A model generated the notes under the pieces. The model saw nothing but the letters and a program-made list of their open reading frames with translations, searched no databases and was not told the origin of the DNA. This document shows positions 52,132-64,000 of a DNA stretch of 64,000 nucleotides, one piece after another (within the stretch, counting starts at the first letter, position 1; every line of letters starts with the position of its first letter). This stretch comes from Cinclus cinclus. Its lineage: Eukaryota > Chordata > Aves > Passeriformes > Cinclidae. The stretch covers positions 96,551,324 to 96,615,323 of the forward strand of contig NC_085046.1 in the NCBI RefSeq assembly GCF_963662255.1, read 5' to 3'. A program made the translations under genes and the position numbers.

Positions 52132-55100
52132 TTCCAGTGATGGTTATCAGTGTTTGAAGTTTTGAGCCAGGGTGGACTTTTACCTCACTTGCTAAAGAGG
52201 AGCACAGAGAGGTCCTCTCAATTTCTAGCTGTTCCTCCCTCTACTTCCCTGACCAAATACCAGATGAAACTAAAGGAAAATCTCTGATTAAAAGTTTATC
52301 AGGGAATAACAGTTTGTATTTATTCAAGACACCTGGTAAAAAAACATACTCTCACCTAAAGCTGTTTCCAATCTAAAATAAACAGTAATTTTTATTATGA
52401 TAATAGAAATTTGCATCGGGAATGCCAAGAAAGAAACATTAGCTAATGTATTATTAATGTGTTGAAAGCCTACCTTCAGCTAGGCTTCAGACAATTATTT
52501 TGCTCCAACCATAAATCACATACTAACCAGAGCCCTTTGTGAACTAGCATGAAATATAAATCATGTAGATAGACAATATTAAAAAACTATTGTTTTCCAT
52601 GGGCACTGCAAAAAGCAAAGCCATTAGTTCCTGCATGAAACCACATACATATTTATTACTGACTTTCTATCCAGATCAATAGTACCTATTTTTCTATCCC
52701 CCAACTAGAGGGTAGATACGTACGTTTATATCTTACTCTGTTGCTCCTGACCTGTGTCAGAAAGGTTAATTTTACAAAGTGTCATCTCCTGATTTATAGA
52801 GTGATATAGTGGATTAGTCTGGTTTTGGAGATCAGAAAAGAGAATATTTTCACCTCCACTTTTCTATCAGAGGGCCAGAAAGAGTCAAAATCTCTGCTCC
52901 TTCAAGATTCTGCCTTTGAACACAAATCATAATTTATGTTTTTATCACTTTGCCCCAAACCAAGTAGTACTATGGGCATGACTGGGGCTCCTGTGACTGT
53001 GTAGGCAAACTATCTATGTCTTAGCAGATGTGCTCTCTTGGAGGTAACTGTACCAGCCAGAGGCATTACTTTCCCCAGATACCTGCCTCAGTCTGGTTTT
53101 GGAGAGCAACACCCTGCAGCAGTGATATTAGAAGAATTTGTATACCGACTTTATCATGAAGGACTTAGGCTGATATATATGACCATGAAGTGTAATATCC
53201 AAGAGCAAGGTAGTGTGCTTCTGCTTGTGGGGAAATAATGTTTCAAATTAAGGCAGCTATAACTTAGGCAACCCATTAAACCTAATTCCCTTTCAAACAA
53301 ATATAGCTATAAAAACATTAATTTTCTGACTGGCTTCTGCCAATTTCTAAACATGAAACATGGTGAATAGCACATAAGCTTTCCATTTAAAATAATATAT
53401 TTGGCATTTTACCTAAAATACTTCAGTAATCTTCATTCTAATTCATCTAAGTTTTCTAGCATGGAAAGTCCTGCATGAAAAAATATTCCAACTATTTACT
53501 ACTTTTCTTTGTATTTTGTATGGTTTTCTAGTCTATAAATGGTCAAATTTATAGTCTGTTAATGAAAAGAACTGCAGTGGATCAAAAGCTACCAAGTGCA
53601 TTTTGAGCATATTATCTTCCTACCATCCCTCCTGTCTTACAGAGAAGTTATTATGTTTGATTGTCCTATCTGGTTTTCCATCAATTCTATCCTCTCAGGT
53701 AGCATTTCAACCTGGTCTTGTGTGATAGTGTTCAAAAAGATAAATTTCATTGGAAGCTAAACCATGTAATATTGAGAAAGAGAAAGAATGTAGAAAAGAG
53801 GACTGTTTCCCTTATATTTCTTTTAATAGAAAGAACAAGGTTTTATGAGTTGTGTGACAGAAATATGCACAAGGGGAAAAAAAATCAGCCTACATCAAAG
53901 AATGTGAAAATGAAGAAGTAGGATACAAGTGTTAATGGAAGAACCTTAAGAATGAGGAGAAAAGGGAGTGACACAAGGAAATGTCTCAGTGCCAAATTTC
54001 ACAAGCAGTCTTCCAAAACACAAGTGAAAGCTAGTGTATCTTAGCATATTTTTGTCTTAGAGTTAACCCATCCTTTCCTCTTTTTACCCATTTTTGTGAG
54101 AGAAGACAGCAAAAGAAAATAGGAGGAGGATCTGACTTAAATTCAAAGGAGCTTTAATTCAAATTCAGCTTGACCTAACAAAAAGAGGAGTGGAATCTAG
54201 CTGAAATGCTGAGGAACAAAATGTAACTATTGTTAAATATAGCCTTCATCACAAATTTTGTTGCCTTATTGTTTTTCTGTATTTTTGCTATTATTGTTGC
54301 AACTCCATGTTTAAGTTAACTATGTTCTTGTAGCCTTCAATTTTATCTATTGGGAAAGCTGACTCTGGGTGGTGATACGCAAACTAATGTATTTCATTAT
54401 GACAGCTGTGGTGAGCCTGCTACTAAGACAAAGGACTTCAAATGTTTTAATAGCTTTCACCCATAATGCTCCAAAATATCCAAACATTTACCTCCACTTG
54501 TAACTCTAGACCAGCTGGGAGGAGCTGGTGCAGAGATCTGGAGGAAAGAATTTAACCAGAGCTGTGTAGGAAAGCTTTGGACGTGCAGGAAGGTACCAGG
54601 AAACATATCTAAGTAGGGACCATCCTTGAGAACATGCACAGGTTCCTTTTGCAGCTTGACACAGCCTTACAGGCTGATCAGTCTGGTGGGAGTAAGAAAA
54701 ATTGAAATGAGTAGTATCTTAGAAATTCTGTGAAAACTGATGTCAGGTAAAGAACACAGACTGTGACTTGTCCTATCAGTAAGGGAAGGCAAATAAAGGT
54801 TCAACTATCATGTATTCAGCAAATCCTTATGATCACGCTTCTGGACTACACACAGCATGAGTTTCTTATGTCCAGGTGTTGCAGGAGACAGTGGGTAAGA
54901 TGTAATTACTGAGGCCAGGACATCTAATAGAGGAGAAAAATCACAGATTTCTATCAGTTCAGAGTTCACTGGTTTTGTTTACAAAATGGCTTATTTATAA
55001 TCCAGCTGCACTCATCGTGCACCAGCCCCTAACACTTCAAGCAACCCCTGCAGCGGAGAAAGGTGTCTGGATGCATAACTCTTCCAGGTATTTACAGCTT

Positions 55101-57880
55101 TCACTAGTTCAAAGAGTAGTCCTGATGGATATCACATATTTCAGAATATAGTAGTATTAGTGATAGTGGAGGAGGCAAATCTCACAAACCCACTGCCTCA
55201 GCATCACACTTCACATTATTTACTTTATTATTTACTGCTATTTACATTATTTACTACCACAAAATATACTGAAGCTTTTGAGAGCAGGATGAGGCACCTC
55301 CTTCCAGCGAGTGTACAAATCAACTGTTTTATAAACCTTTGTTTGCCTGAGAACATTCTGGGTAACCATACCCCAAACCTGTGCATACTCCATCGTGGTA
55401 TGGGTGTATCGGGACTGACTCTCAGAAACAGATGTCAGATTTGCAGAGACATTCCGTGGTTGCTGTCAGTACCTGTAACTTTCGCAGGACAAGACTGAGA
55501 TTCACAGAAGTACAAGCACATAGGGAGCTCTAACTTTCATGGGAATGGCCCAAAATCTGGGGATTATACTGCATTGACATAATCCTGTACGTGGCTGTGC
55601 CTTCAAATCCAGAGAAACCAAGCATCACTGCTTTGAAGTCTGCAGAAATCATGAATGCAGTCTGCATTTTCCCTGGGCTGACACTGGCTTGCTCTACTCT
55701 GCACAACCCGAGCAATTCCAGCTTGGGTCCTTTGCGTGGGTAGGTGGGGAGTGGCAGGAGAGAAAATCTATTTCAGTGTTCACAGCCATGTGCTTTTCCA
55801 CTGGAAGTGGAGCTGTTTTTAATGTGCTACCAAATCATCATTCCTCACCCTCCATTGCCTGCAATATCGGGTAGAGTAGGCGGTAGGCACCCCTTCAGGG
55901 AATGCACAGTGTAAAACATAAATATTTCGCTATTTATCTTCAATCACATATGCGTATGATTTGTTTCACAACTTAATCTTACCTGAATACCTTTGCAGAA
56001 TGGTTCAATATTAACATCACAGACTTTCTGTAACTCTTTAGAAGTATTAAGGCTAATTGCCAATTCCTTATCCTTTAAGGTTAGTACTTATTACTATTTT
56101 ATTGTAGTTAATGTATTTTTTCCCCTGTATAGATTAGCTTAAGATGCAGCTTGAGAAAATAGAAAATGGATGGACACTATTTTGAAAAAATGGAATTTAA
56201 ATTTTTTTTTCTAGGTCAAATAGTTAAAAAAAAAAGGCTTTTCAAATGAGATCTTTTTTTCTCTGAAAAATTGCTCTCTTATCACATTTGAAAAAACTAA
56301 ATTGTGACATTTTAGGCTGAATGAGAAAATCTTCTCTAGCATGCATTCATTTGCCTCTAAATGTCCATGTTAGGATGTGTTCATGCACAAATAAATGTTG
56401 GGTCCAAAGTGTAACTTATAATAGAACTGTTATCTGCTCTCCTGCCCTAACAGCACAATAAAGCTCTTGTATATGTCTGTAAAACGGAGTTAAACATTTT
56501 ATGAATGTTTAAATATCATCCAGGAATCCATCAGCATCTGACTTATTTGACCACAATTTTTTTTGTTGTTTTTTTATAGCTTCAATTTAGTTATGCAGAC
56601 CTGGGCACCTAACTCATTCTTTTGTTCCAAAAACAGTAATTTTAGAGGAGTACTCTCCATGAACCCACCAGTTTGAAGCACTAAATGTATTTTCAGGCAA
56701 TTGTAATAATATGATGGAAGTTTCTGAGTTGACCATTTTTGACTGTCAGATATGCTATTACTTGCCTATCATCTTTCATTAGAAGATTATTTTAATGTTT
56801 GCTCTTTACTCCTGTATTTTTCTTTCATGTTTTTTTTTTAACTACAAATGGTGCAAGTTTTACTTTTTAAATATGAGACTATTTTAATCAGGAACCAGCA
56901 TTATTATTTGTTTAAAAGGTGAGATAATTGCAACTGTTACACAGTTTCCAGTAACTATTGTCTTTATTGAAAATGGATGCTTTCTTCCTCCTATGAATCT
57001 GAAATTCATATTCTAAGACCAGAACTTTCTGGAATTATTCCTTTTCTGAAAGTAATTTTTACCTAGAAAATATTTATTAATTAAAGTTTGATACTCTTTT
57101 ATTGTCCCCAACTTGTTAATTTTAAACACACTGAAGAAGTTTGCTACAAATAGCATATTTCTTTCATCCTCTATGAAGGCTGTGGCTGTTTGAAATGACA
57201 ACAGCCACGGTGATGAAGGTTAGGCATCTGCCAAGATTAAAAAGAAGGGGAACTTAAACAAGGCTTTTGAATTACATCACTCTTGATCTTTTCCCAGAAT
57301 TCAATAAATAGATATTAATAGGGGTATGAGATTGTAGGTGATGTTTTCAGAGCCTGGTGGGCAGTAGAACAACCCCAAACGTGGGTGAGATAATAACCTT
57401 AACAACTAGATGACATTACATTGAAAAGATCCTATTTAATTCTTCAGAGTTTTGCTGATTCCATTCCTGACTGATCACATTAAGATTATTAGGGAAAGTC
57501 ACAGCAGAAAGCCACTTAAGCATAAATCAAGTGGAAAATTCAACATTCTCTCTCCTTAGAATCAGAAATGTTGCTGGTTTACCTTCTGTGCTTTAATGGA
57601 GACCAGCAAAGAGGGTCATATAACCCCCAGAACTATCATTTTGGTGAAACCTTTGAAGAAAGGCGTTCAAACTTATTCAGTGTATCCTTTATATCTTATT
57701 AAACATTCCTTTTGTAAGAGTATTATTTAATATATTAAGCTATCAATTTTACTCACAACACACATGCACAAAAATATTAACTATAGATCAGCTTTGATTG
57801 AAATGACTTTACTACTATTATGGAAAAGTCTTGCATTTCACTTCCAATTAAAAACATATCTCACAACTAATAATATTCTG

Positions 57881-57911
57881 CCTTTGCCAAAATAATATGT
57901 TTTGGCAAAGG
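57881..57911. repeat. Inverted repeat, 12-bp perfect arms
   Basis: CCTTTGCCAAAA at 57881-57892 is the exact reverse complement of TTTTGGCAAAGG at 57900-57911, with a 7-nt AT-rich spacer. Each arm contains a TTGGC (NFI-type) half-site, or its complement. Confidence 0.92.
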
Positions 57912-58298
57912 TTTGGGGATCTTTTTAAATTTTAAACTCAACCTACAAGTTCACTACTGTTTATTACTAGGGAGTTGGTACTCAGAATAGCTTCTATAGA
58001 TAAGTTTGCTCACAGAAAATTACCTTCTAATAATAAAACATCATAGACATCTGAAACAAAATCTTCCCTCCTCTGCAATATGAAAACTTCCAACTTAGGT
58101 GCACAGTATGTAATTGATAAAGTCAGGTTTGACACACTTTCTTCACCCTGACATCATGGTCTTATTGTCATCACACCATCCCAGACAATGAAGATAAATG
58201 GAAAACAAAGTCTCTTTTTCAGTCCTACCCGTTTAAAGGAAACTCAGTGAAATAATTTAATTTACTGCCTACTATTACAAGTACTTATTTCTCTTTCT

Positions 58299-58317
58299 TT
58301 TTTTTTTTTTTATTTTT
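58299..58317. repeat. Poly(T) tract
   Basis: A near-pure run of T interrupted by one A is present. No attached retroposon body was recognised on either strand. Confidence 0.85.
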
Positions 58318-61300
58318 AATGAAGAAAGGTGGAAGATGAGCCCAATAGAAGCAGACAGAGATGAAATTATCATTGACTGTCCTAGGAAACTTCATGCCTC
58401 CACACAGAGCTGGGTCACTGTAAAAGTGGGAAATACAAAGTCTGCTCTTCAGCACTCCCCTACAAAACCAATGACATTAGGTTCTCATAGAGAAGGTACA
58501 TGTAATCCCGTGGCATAGGAATGCCAGCTGAAAACCATAAAAATATAAATCCTTGTACGTGGATCTATCTTTTATAGGTATATAAATCCTTATAAGCATA
58601 TAAATATTTATGCATCATCAAAAAGGTGTACAGTGCTACATGAAGCTAAATAGAAAACTCAGCATTTCAAAATCTTCCTGGACATACATTTGTTCTTTGA
58701 GGAGAGAGTGACCATGAATTAAGGCAAATTAATTGAAGGCATTTTTTATTCTAGGCTTTCTAAACCAGGCAATGTCTAACAAGTATTCAGTGGTTACTGT
58801 AATATTGGATCAAATCTCTAAAAAAGGTAACAGAGGCTCTCCTCTGAATAATCCTAAAAAATGCTTACGATCATTGACATGTAACTGGCCAGGTATTCAG
58901 AAAACCTAAATGGGAGTCCTCAGAGCAACAAAATCAAACCTGTGTTAGGATGTAGTCACAGTGTGGAGTCAGCAGAAGTAGTATATTCACACTTCCCTGT
59001 TTTCTTATAAGGCATAAGCAGGATGCATTTTGCAATGGGCTGAATGGGCAGGTCCAACATAGGAACCAGTTCTTTTATTAGTTTCTTTCCTGGTCTTGTA
59101 AAAAAGTTTGAAATGGTATAAGCTGGCTTTCTTCTTTTTATTGCATTTAATTTTATGGTTTCTTCAAATTTTTTTCCCTTCTATGTAACAGTTATATAAT
59201 GCTTTTACATAACTTTCCTGATGCATTTTAAACAAATTATGTACATAGGTATAGATTTATATGTGTGTACATATTTATATGTATTAACACCTTGCTAAGC
59301 ATCATGTCTTACTAGAGCTCATCCATACAGCACCAGGTGAAAATCTCTGTCTCTGTTCCACAGCAGTTACAAAGCCCTGTGGTGCTCTACCATATCTCTT
59401 TCTAATAAAACTGTGCAGCTGGAGGCCAATTCTGCTATCACCAGTGTGTGTGAATGCATTTGGGCTTTGAATGGTTTAATGTATAACTTACAAAAAGATA
59501 ATTCCACTTACATGCTGAAAAATGTGCAGACCCTCATTTATGTCCTATGTAGGAAGCTACTGAGGATTTTTCCTTCATAAATTTTGCTTTAGGTTATGGG
59601 ATTTTTTTTGCCTTGAATGTTTGCATAAGAAATAAGCCCATTTTACAGAGATGCTCACAGAAAGAGGGACCAAACCGGACTTCTTTTAATCTATTGGCAC
59701 TATTTTTTCAGCTTTTCAATGCTTTTTTACTTGTTAGTTGATTTTTAATAATGAATGACACATTCTTTCTTGTGTCAAGACCTGAGTTCAGAAAATCTTT
59801 TCCTGAATATTATAATAACAGCTTGTTAGAGCTTATATATTCAAAATGTCTGATGCTTTCCTATTTGAAGTTTTCCAAAATGTCCACATTTCTGCTATTT
59901 GCTGCAGACTGCGGAGCATGAAGGGAGGAAATCTGTGAAGCTGACAAGACTGAGTTTTCTCTTTTTTGTGGAATTACATTCACATTTGACTGAAGGTACA
60001 AAGAAATGAAATGTCTCCTCTTAACTTCTGTTCTTCAGGAAAAAAGTTTTGGCTGTGTGCCAAATTCATGCTGGCACATTCCCAGACCAGGTTTACACTA
60101 CAGCTAAGCAATGTATAAAGCAGCCACATCAAGCTGCCTGGAAGTGCCCCATTACTGCAAAAGCAAGAGAACGAAGAGAACTAAGATGGATTTGGAGACA
60201 TGAGAATTCAGATTGATTACACAGTCCTCAAGCCACCTCTTTTCCAAAGTGCTTGTAGTACAGCCTTTAGTTACTTGGCATACTACGGATTTTCATAGGG
60301 AGTTTTTGATTTTCCTTGGACTATGTGCAACGACAGGGAGTTATACCTCGCATTAACTTTCAAACATTTCATTCTGTAACCTGAGTAACATGGGGCTGAT
60401 ACAGAGCAAATGAATACAAGCATTGGCTTATGTTCACATTTTTAACAAGCTTTTGAAAAGGAACTGCAAACCTGTGCATCAGATACTGGTGGAAAATAAT
60501 TTAATTATTATTTAAAAATTTTTGCATTTCCCCCGGTTCTGTTTATAGTTTTACTGCTAAGATTTTTTTCCAGTTATATTTTCCATGAAAAAGCATTCCA
60601 AAAACCCCTGTTTCCAGTTTTTTGACCCCAGTGTGATGAGAGAACAAAAGCCCACTATTATTCTTCCAAAAATCCATAGGCAACGGAAGTCAACAGGATA
60701 TTAAGGCATGCATAAGCAATAGAAAAATTTCTTCTGAAACCTAGGGATTTGGGGGAAAAGTTGAGTTTTTAACAGCTTCTGTTCATTCTCTACTGCATCC
60801 ATTCTAGATTGCATTTGCTTTAACCTCTGCCTACTTTCTAGAAGATCCAAGCATGAACATTAGTTACCCTACTGCATAATTCAATTGAGCATTACTTGGA
60901 AGTTTTTTAGCATGTACTGAACAGTGTGGAAGAAGTGACCTGAAATCCTAATTTAAATATGTTGTTGGTCAGTGTAAACATGAAAGAAGACTCCCTGAAC
61001 TAGCATGAAGGAATGTAAAAAGAGAAGATTTCTTAATTTGACTTCTTTTGTGTCTCTTACATGTGACATGTTTTGACTTTAATGCTGTACTAGCCTTGGA
61101 CAAAGTGAAACTTGCACAGCAGTGTAGGTTAATATTAGCTACACAGTAGCACAATAAATCAGAAAAATGAGCATGGACTTTCATGTTCAAGGCCTGAAAC
61201 TTTTCATTTTTCAAGGTGAATGGTCAGAACAGAACAATTCACCTTTTTATGATTTTATAAAAAATTGATAACAAACTTTAAGAACTTTTTAATGCAAATT

Positions 61301-61649
61301 TGGCAGACATATCTGCTCATTATGAATATCTGATTTTAAAGCTTGCTTTTAGATGCAATATCCATTTACTATGACAATTCAATATTATTTCCTACAGAGA
61401 GAGTAAAAAAAGTCTTGTTAGAATTTTTGATAAAAATAAGCAAATTTTCTGATTATTTATTTTAAATATAGAAATAACACTTTGGTGGAAAAAGTCTCTT
61501 AAGAATAACTACTGAACTTTTCACAATACAGAAATTGTAACAAAAGAGTTATGACCATCCCTAGCCAAAATAACAAAATTTTCAAAGCAACTAACCTTTT
61601 AAAATTTTGATATTTTTCAATCAGCTCCATCAATAGCAAGCTGTGAAGA

Positions 61650-61706
61650 AAACAAAAACAAACAAAAAAAGAAAAAACCAACCAACCAAACAACTGAAAA
61701 AAACCC
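61650..61706. repeat. A-rich (AAAC/CCAA)n simple repeat
   Basis: AAAC units, then CCAA units, then an A-rich stretch run for about 55 bp. Confidence 0.85.
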
Positions 61707-63236
61707 ATTTTGTTCCAAAATCTTTGTTCCAAGGATTTTCCAATCTTTCAAGTTTTACCCACAGTGGACTGCGATGTGCTCTTTTTACTAAGGAAGAGTG
61801 AGAAAATGAGAATTTGATATGTACTCTGAGTAGACCCTAACAAACAAAAGCACATTAAATTCAGTCTTTCCAGATCCAAGACCACAACCCTTCCAGTCTG
61901 TTGGATAAAACAAGAACTGGTGTTTAATTTTTGGAGGTTGTGGTGAGAAAAGAGAGAACAATAAGTGAAATAACATTAAATTGATTCGTTGAGTTAATTG
62001 AGCAACTTGTATAAGGATTCATTCTTTTTTTTGTCTGGCATAGTTTATATTGCAGCCTGCCAAGAGCTGCAGGAATAAGCATTTATAATACAAAAATAAT
62101 AGTGTTTATTTTCTTAGTAAAAATAAACTCTAACTTTTTAATATAAATGATTGCACATAGATAATACAACTGTATTGTTCTCTTTGAGATTGCAGCACCC
62201 TTTTAACATCCCTTTTAACATTTGGAGGTGGGAGGGATCTTGCAATGACTCTAAATCTGAAATGGTAAAAGTAGATCTGGAAAGTTCCCTGTTAGCACCA
62301 CTTAGGCATACATTGTGGTGGAGCTGCACAGAACAAGGAACAGAAAATTTAGAGCAAGTAGACGCAAGAAGAAGACATGCAAACTGCAATAGAGGCATGT
62401 TTTCTAGAAAGTATTCAGAATATAATGTTAGGAAAAGTGAAAATCAGTACCATCTCACCACACCCTCAGAGATGCCCACATTCCAAATTTGTCTATAATA
62501 AAAAAAAATTACAAAATATAGATTTAATGTCAGTGATTATGAAGTCCCTCTACAGCAGACAAGAGACATAGAACTGGTGCAGTGGAGATATGCTCTCTTT
62601 CAGGTGCTACCATGTTCAGACTCACCAGATATTCATCCAGGCAGTGAGTGCCAAGGTAACCAGAGACTCTGAACAAACCAGCATGGAATGAGAACTAAAC
62701 AGAAATTTTAATAATAAGAATAGTTTTGCAAAGACTTCAGCAAAAGCATGCAACAAATATACCATTATCTATTGGGCTGGATGGACATTTTGCGTGCTGC
62801 ATTTCTTTGAATGGCAATTTGGTCTTGTTTCAAGCACAGTCCATGGTGCCAGAGGTCTCTATGACAAGAGGAATGGGACTTCGCCCATAATTGGATGACA
62901 AAGACACAAGAACAAAAAGAAATTGCTTGGAGGAGGAGGCTTACTGGGAGTACTGACTGAGGCTGTTTTGAAAGCCAAGTGTATTTCTGAGAGAAGTTGA
63001 TAAGCATTGAAAGTAATTCTCTCTTTCTCATTGGGCCATCTTCTGTAAATTTGTTCATGTAACTCAGCTACAGACAAATTGTCCTGGATGAAGGGATTTA
63101 GTGTGTGCCTATAGGATAAGAGCAATGGCAGGTTATGAGAGAACCTCTGTGACTGGCAGGCTGACCAGGACAGTTGGAGAAGGAAATTGCTTAAAAAGAA
63201 CACATGCTAATATTTTTTTGCTGTGAAAAAGAAGCA

Positions 63237-63270
63237 GGGGGAGAGGGAGAGTGGTGGGTGGTTGGAGGGG
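63237..63270 (+). other. G-rich patch with near-canonical G-quadruplex pattern
   Basis: Four runs of three or more G occur with spacers of 3, 8 and 8 nt, just outside the usual 1-7 nt loop rule. Function is not inferred. Confidence 0.4.
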
Positions 63271-64000
63271 AAAGCTGAGAATGCCTTTTCTTTATTAAAT
63301 GTTTTTCTCTAATTTTTTTTTTCTGTATCTCTTTTGACCAGTAGGACTTTGATATGACCTGGTATATCACAGCTGTGATACTCATTTTATGTATTGTCTA
63401 TTCCAAGTGAATTATACAAGTAAGTTAAATCTTTTAGACAGCAAGATTATTCACGAGACACTTTCTAGAAGAACCTTGAAGAAAATTATAGATGCACAAA
63501 CTACAGACTTAAATAAAATAATTGATGGGGTTTTTTTTCCAGTTCAGAGGCCACATACAAGCAAAAAGAAAGGGAGGAGGGAGAAATCTGCTTTGAGTGA
63601 AATGAAGTAGGAAATTGTGGTCAAAGGGGTGGAATTACCCAACTGGATGGCTAGACTTGTAGACATGTTACATACTGACCCTTCACAGCATTCCGAAATA
63701 AAATATGCAATGAATTCTACCTTTACATGAAGAAACAGTACAGAAAAAAAAAAGTTAAAGGAGAAAAATCTGAAATTTACTACATTTTGCATGCTCTGCA
63801 CATGCAGATTTGTTTTGTTGGTGATGAAGTTGGCAGTATTTTTTTGTAAAAATAAAACTTCATTTTCCTTTAGAAGAAGTAGTTATTTTCTTCTTTCAGA
63901 AGAAAGTTTCAGGCAGTGTTTTCTTACACAATTCAGAAATATATTATCCTGATGCTAAAAAGTCACAATGGCAGTCTCTGAAATCATCTTATTCACATCC

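Larger units (their letters stand above)
50016..64000. other. Upstream intergenic DNA, no gene seen
   Basis: AT-rich sequence runs to the right edge. It contains hairpins at 52108-52131 and 57881-57911, simple repeats near 58299-58317 and 61650-61706, a G-rich patch at 63237-63270 and two stretches that look like candidate conserved non-coding DNA (51400-51530 and 52430-52630). Open frames up to 116 codons (51567-51917) show no recognisable domains. Confidence 0.55.

Noticed and set aside
59625..59670. Another MIR-like phrase (CCCATTTTACAGAGATG)
   Set aside because: The match is limited to one short word without the following MIR segments in order, so chance is as likely.
1..64000. tRNA, rRNA, CRISPR arrays, operons, plasmid or phage features
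   Set aside because: I looked for regular spaced repeats, tRNA A/B-box pairs and dense bacterial-type coding on both strands and saw none. The window has the character of vertebrate intron and intergenic DNA.

Overview
The window looks like avian nuclear DNA: an AT-rich, non-coding background carrying several CR1 retrotransposon fragments and a few very old MIR-like SINE remnants. It has no bacterial, phage or plasmid features, and no rRNA, tRNA or CRISPR array was seen.

It contains one protein-coding gene that I can support, and only its first coding exon. On the minus strand at 48424-48359 there are 22 codons that begin MASNFNDIVKQGYVK and end RSRKLG, followed directly by a consensus splice donor. 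From memory of the DOK family this is the N-terminus of DOK6 (docking protein 6), the start of its PH domain. The exon lies in a CpG island at about 47480-49090 with GC boxes, a short GC-box tandem repeat, a CGG/AGG tract in the likely 5'UTR, and a CAG/CTG tract just inside intron 1.

Layout: 1-48358 is the 5' part of DOK6 intron 1, because the gene runs right to left. 48359-48424 is coding exon 1. About 48425-48700 is probable 5'UTR and core promoter. About 49090-64000 is upstream intergenic DNA. In mammals the upstream neighbour is CCDC102B; it is not visible here.

The intron contains a reverse-oriented CR1 (4090-4455), a probable avian LTR-like repeat (about 9975-10100), a CR1 3' end (29828-30079), a small CR1 tail (39428-39480), MIR-like relics, microsatellites and two locally GC-rich blocks that I cannot assign (about 12660-13100 and 29110-29445). 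The upstream flank has one CR1 copy that still reads as the C-terminal part of its reverse-transcriptase ORF (49790-50015). Outside exon 1, the open frames are short, compositionally ordinary for random DNA, or shadows of the GC-rich island and CR1 copies.

I found no convincing undescribed system. The items most worth checking are the two trinucleotide tracts flanking exon 1, a near-symmetric hairpin containing an RFX X-box, a perfect 12-bp-arm hairpin upstream, and the unassigned GC-rich blocks.
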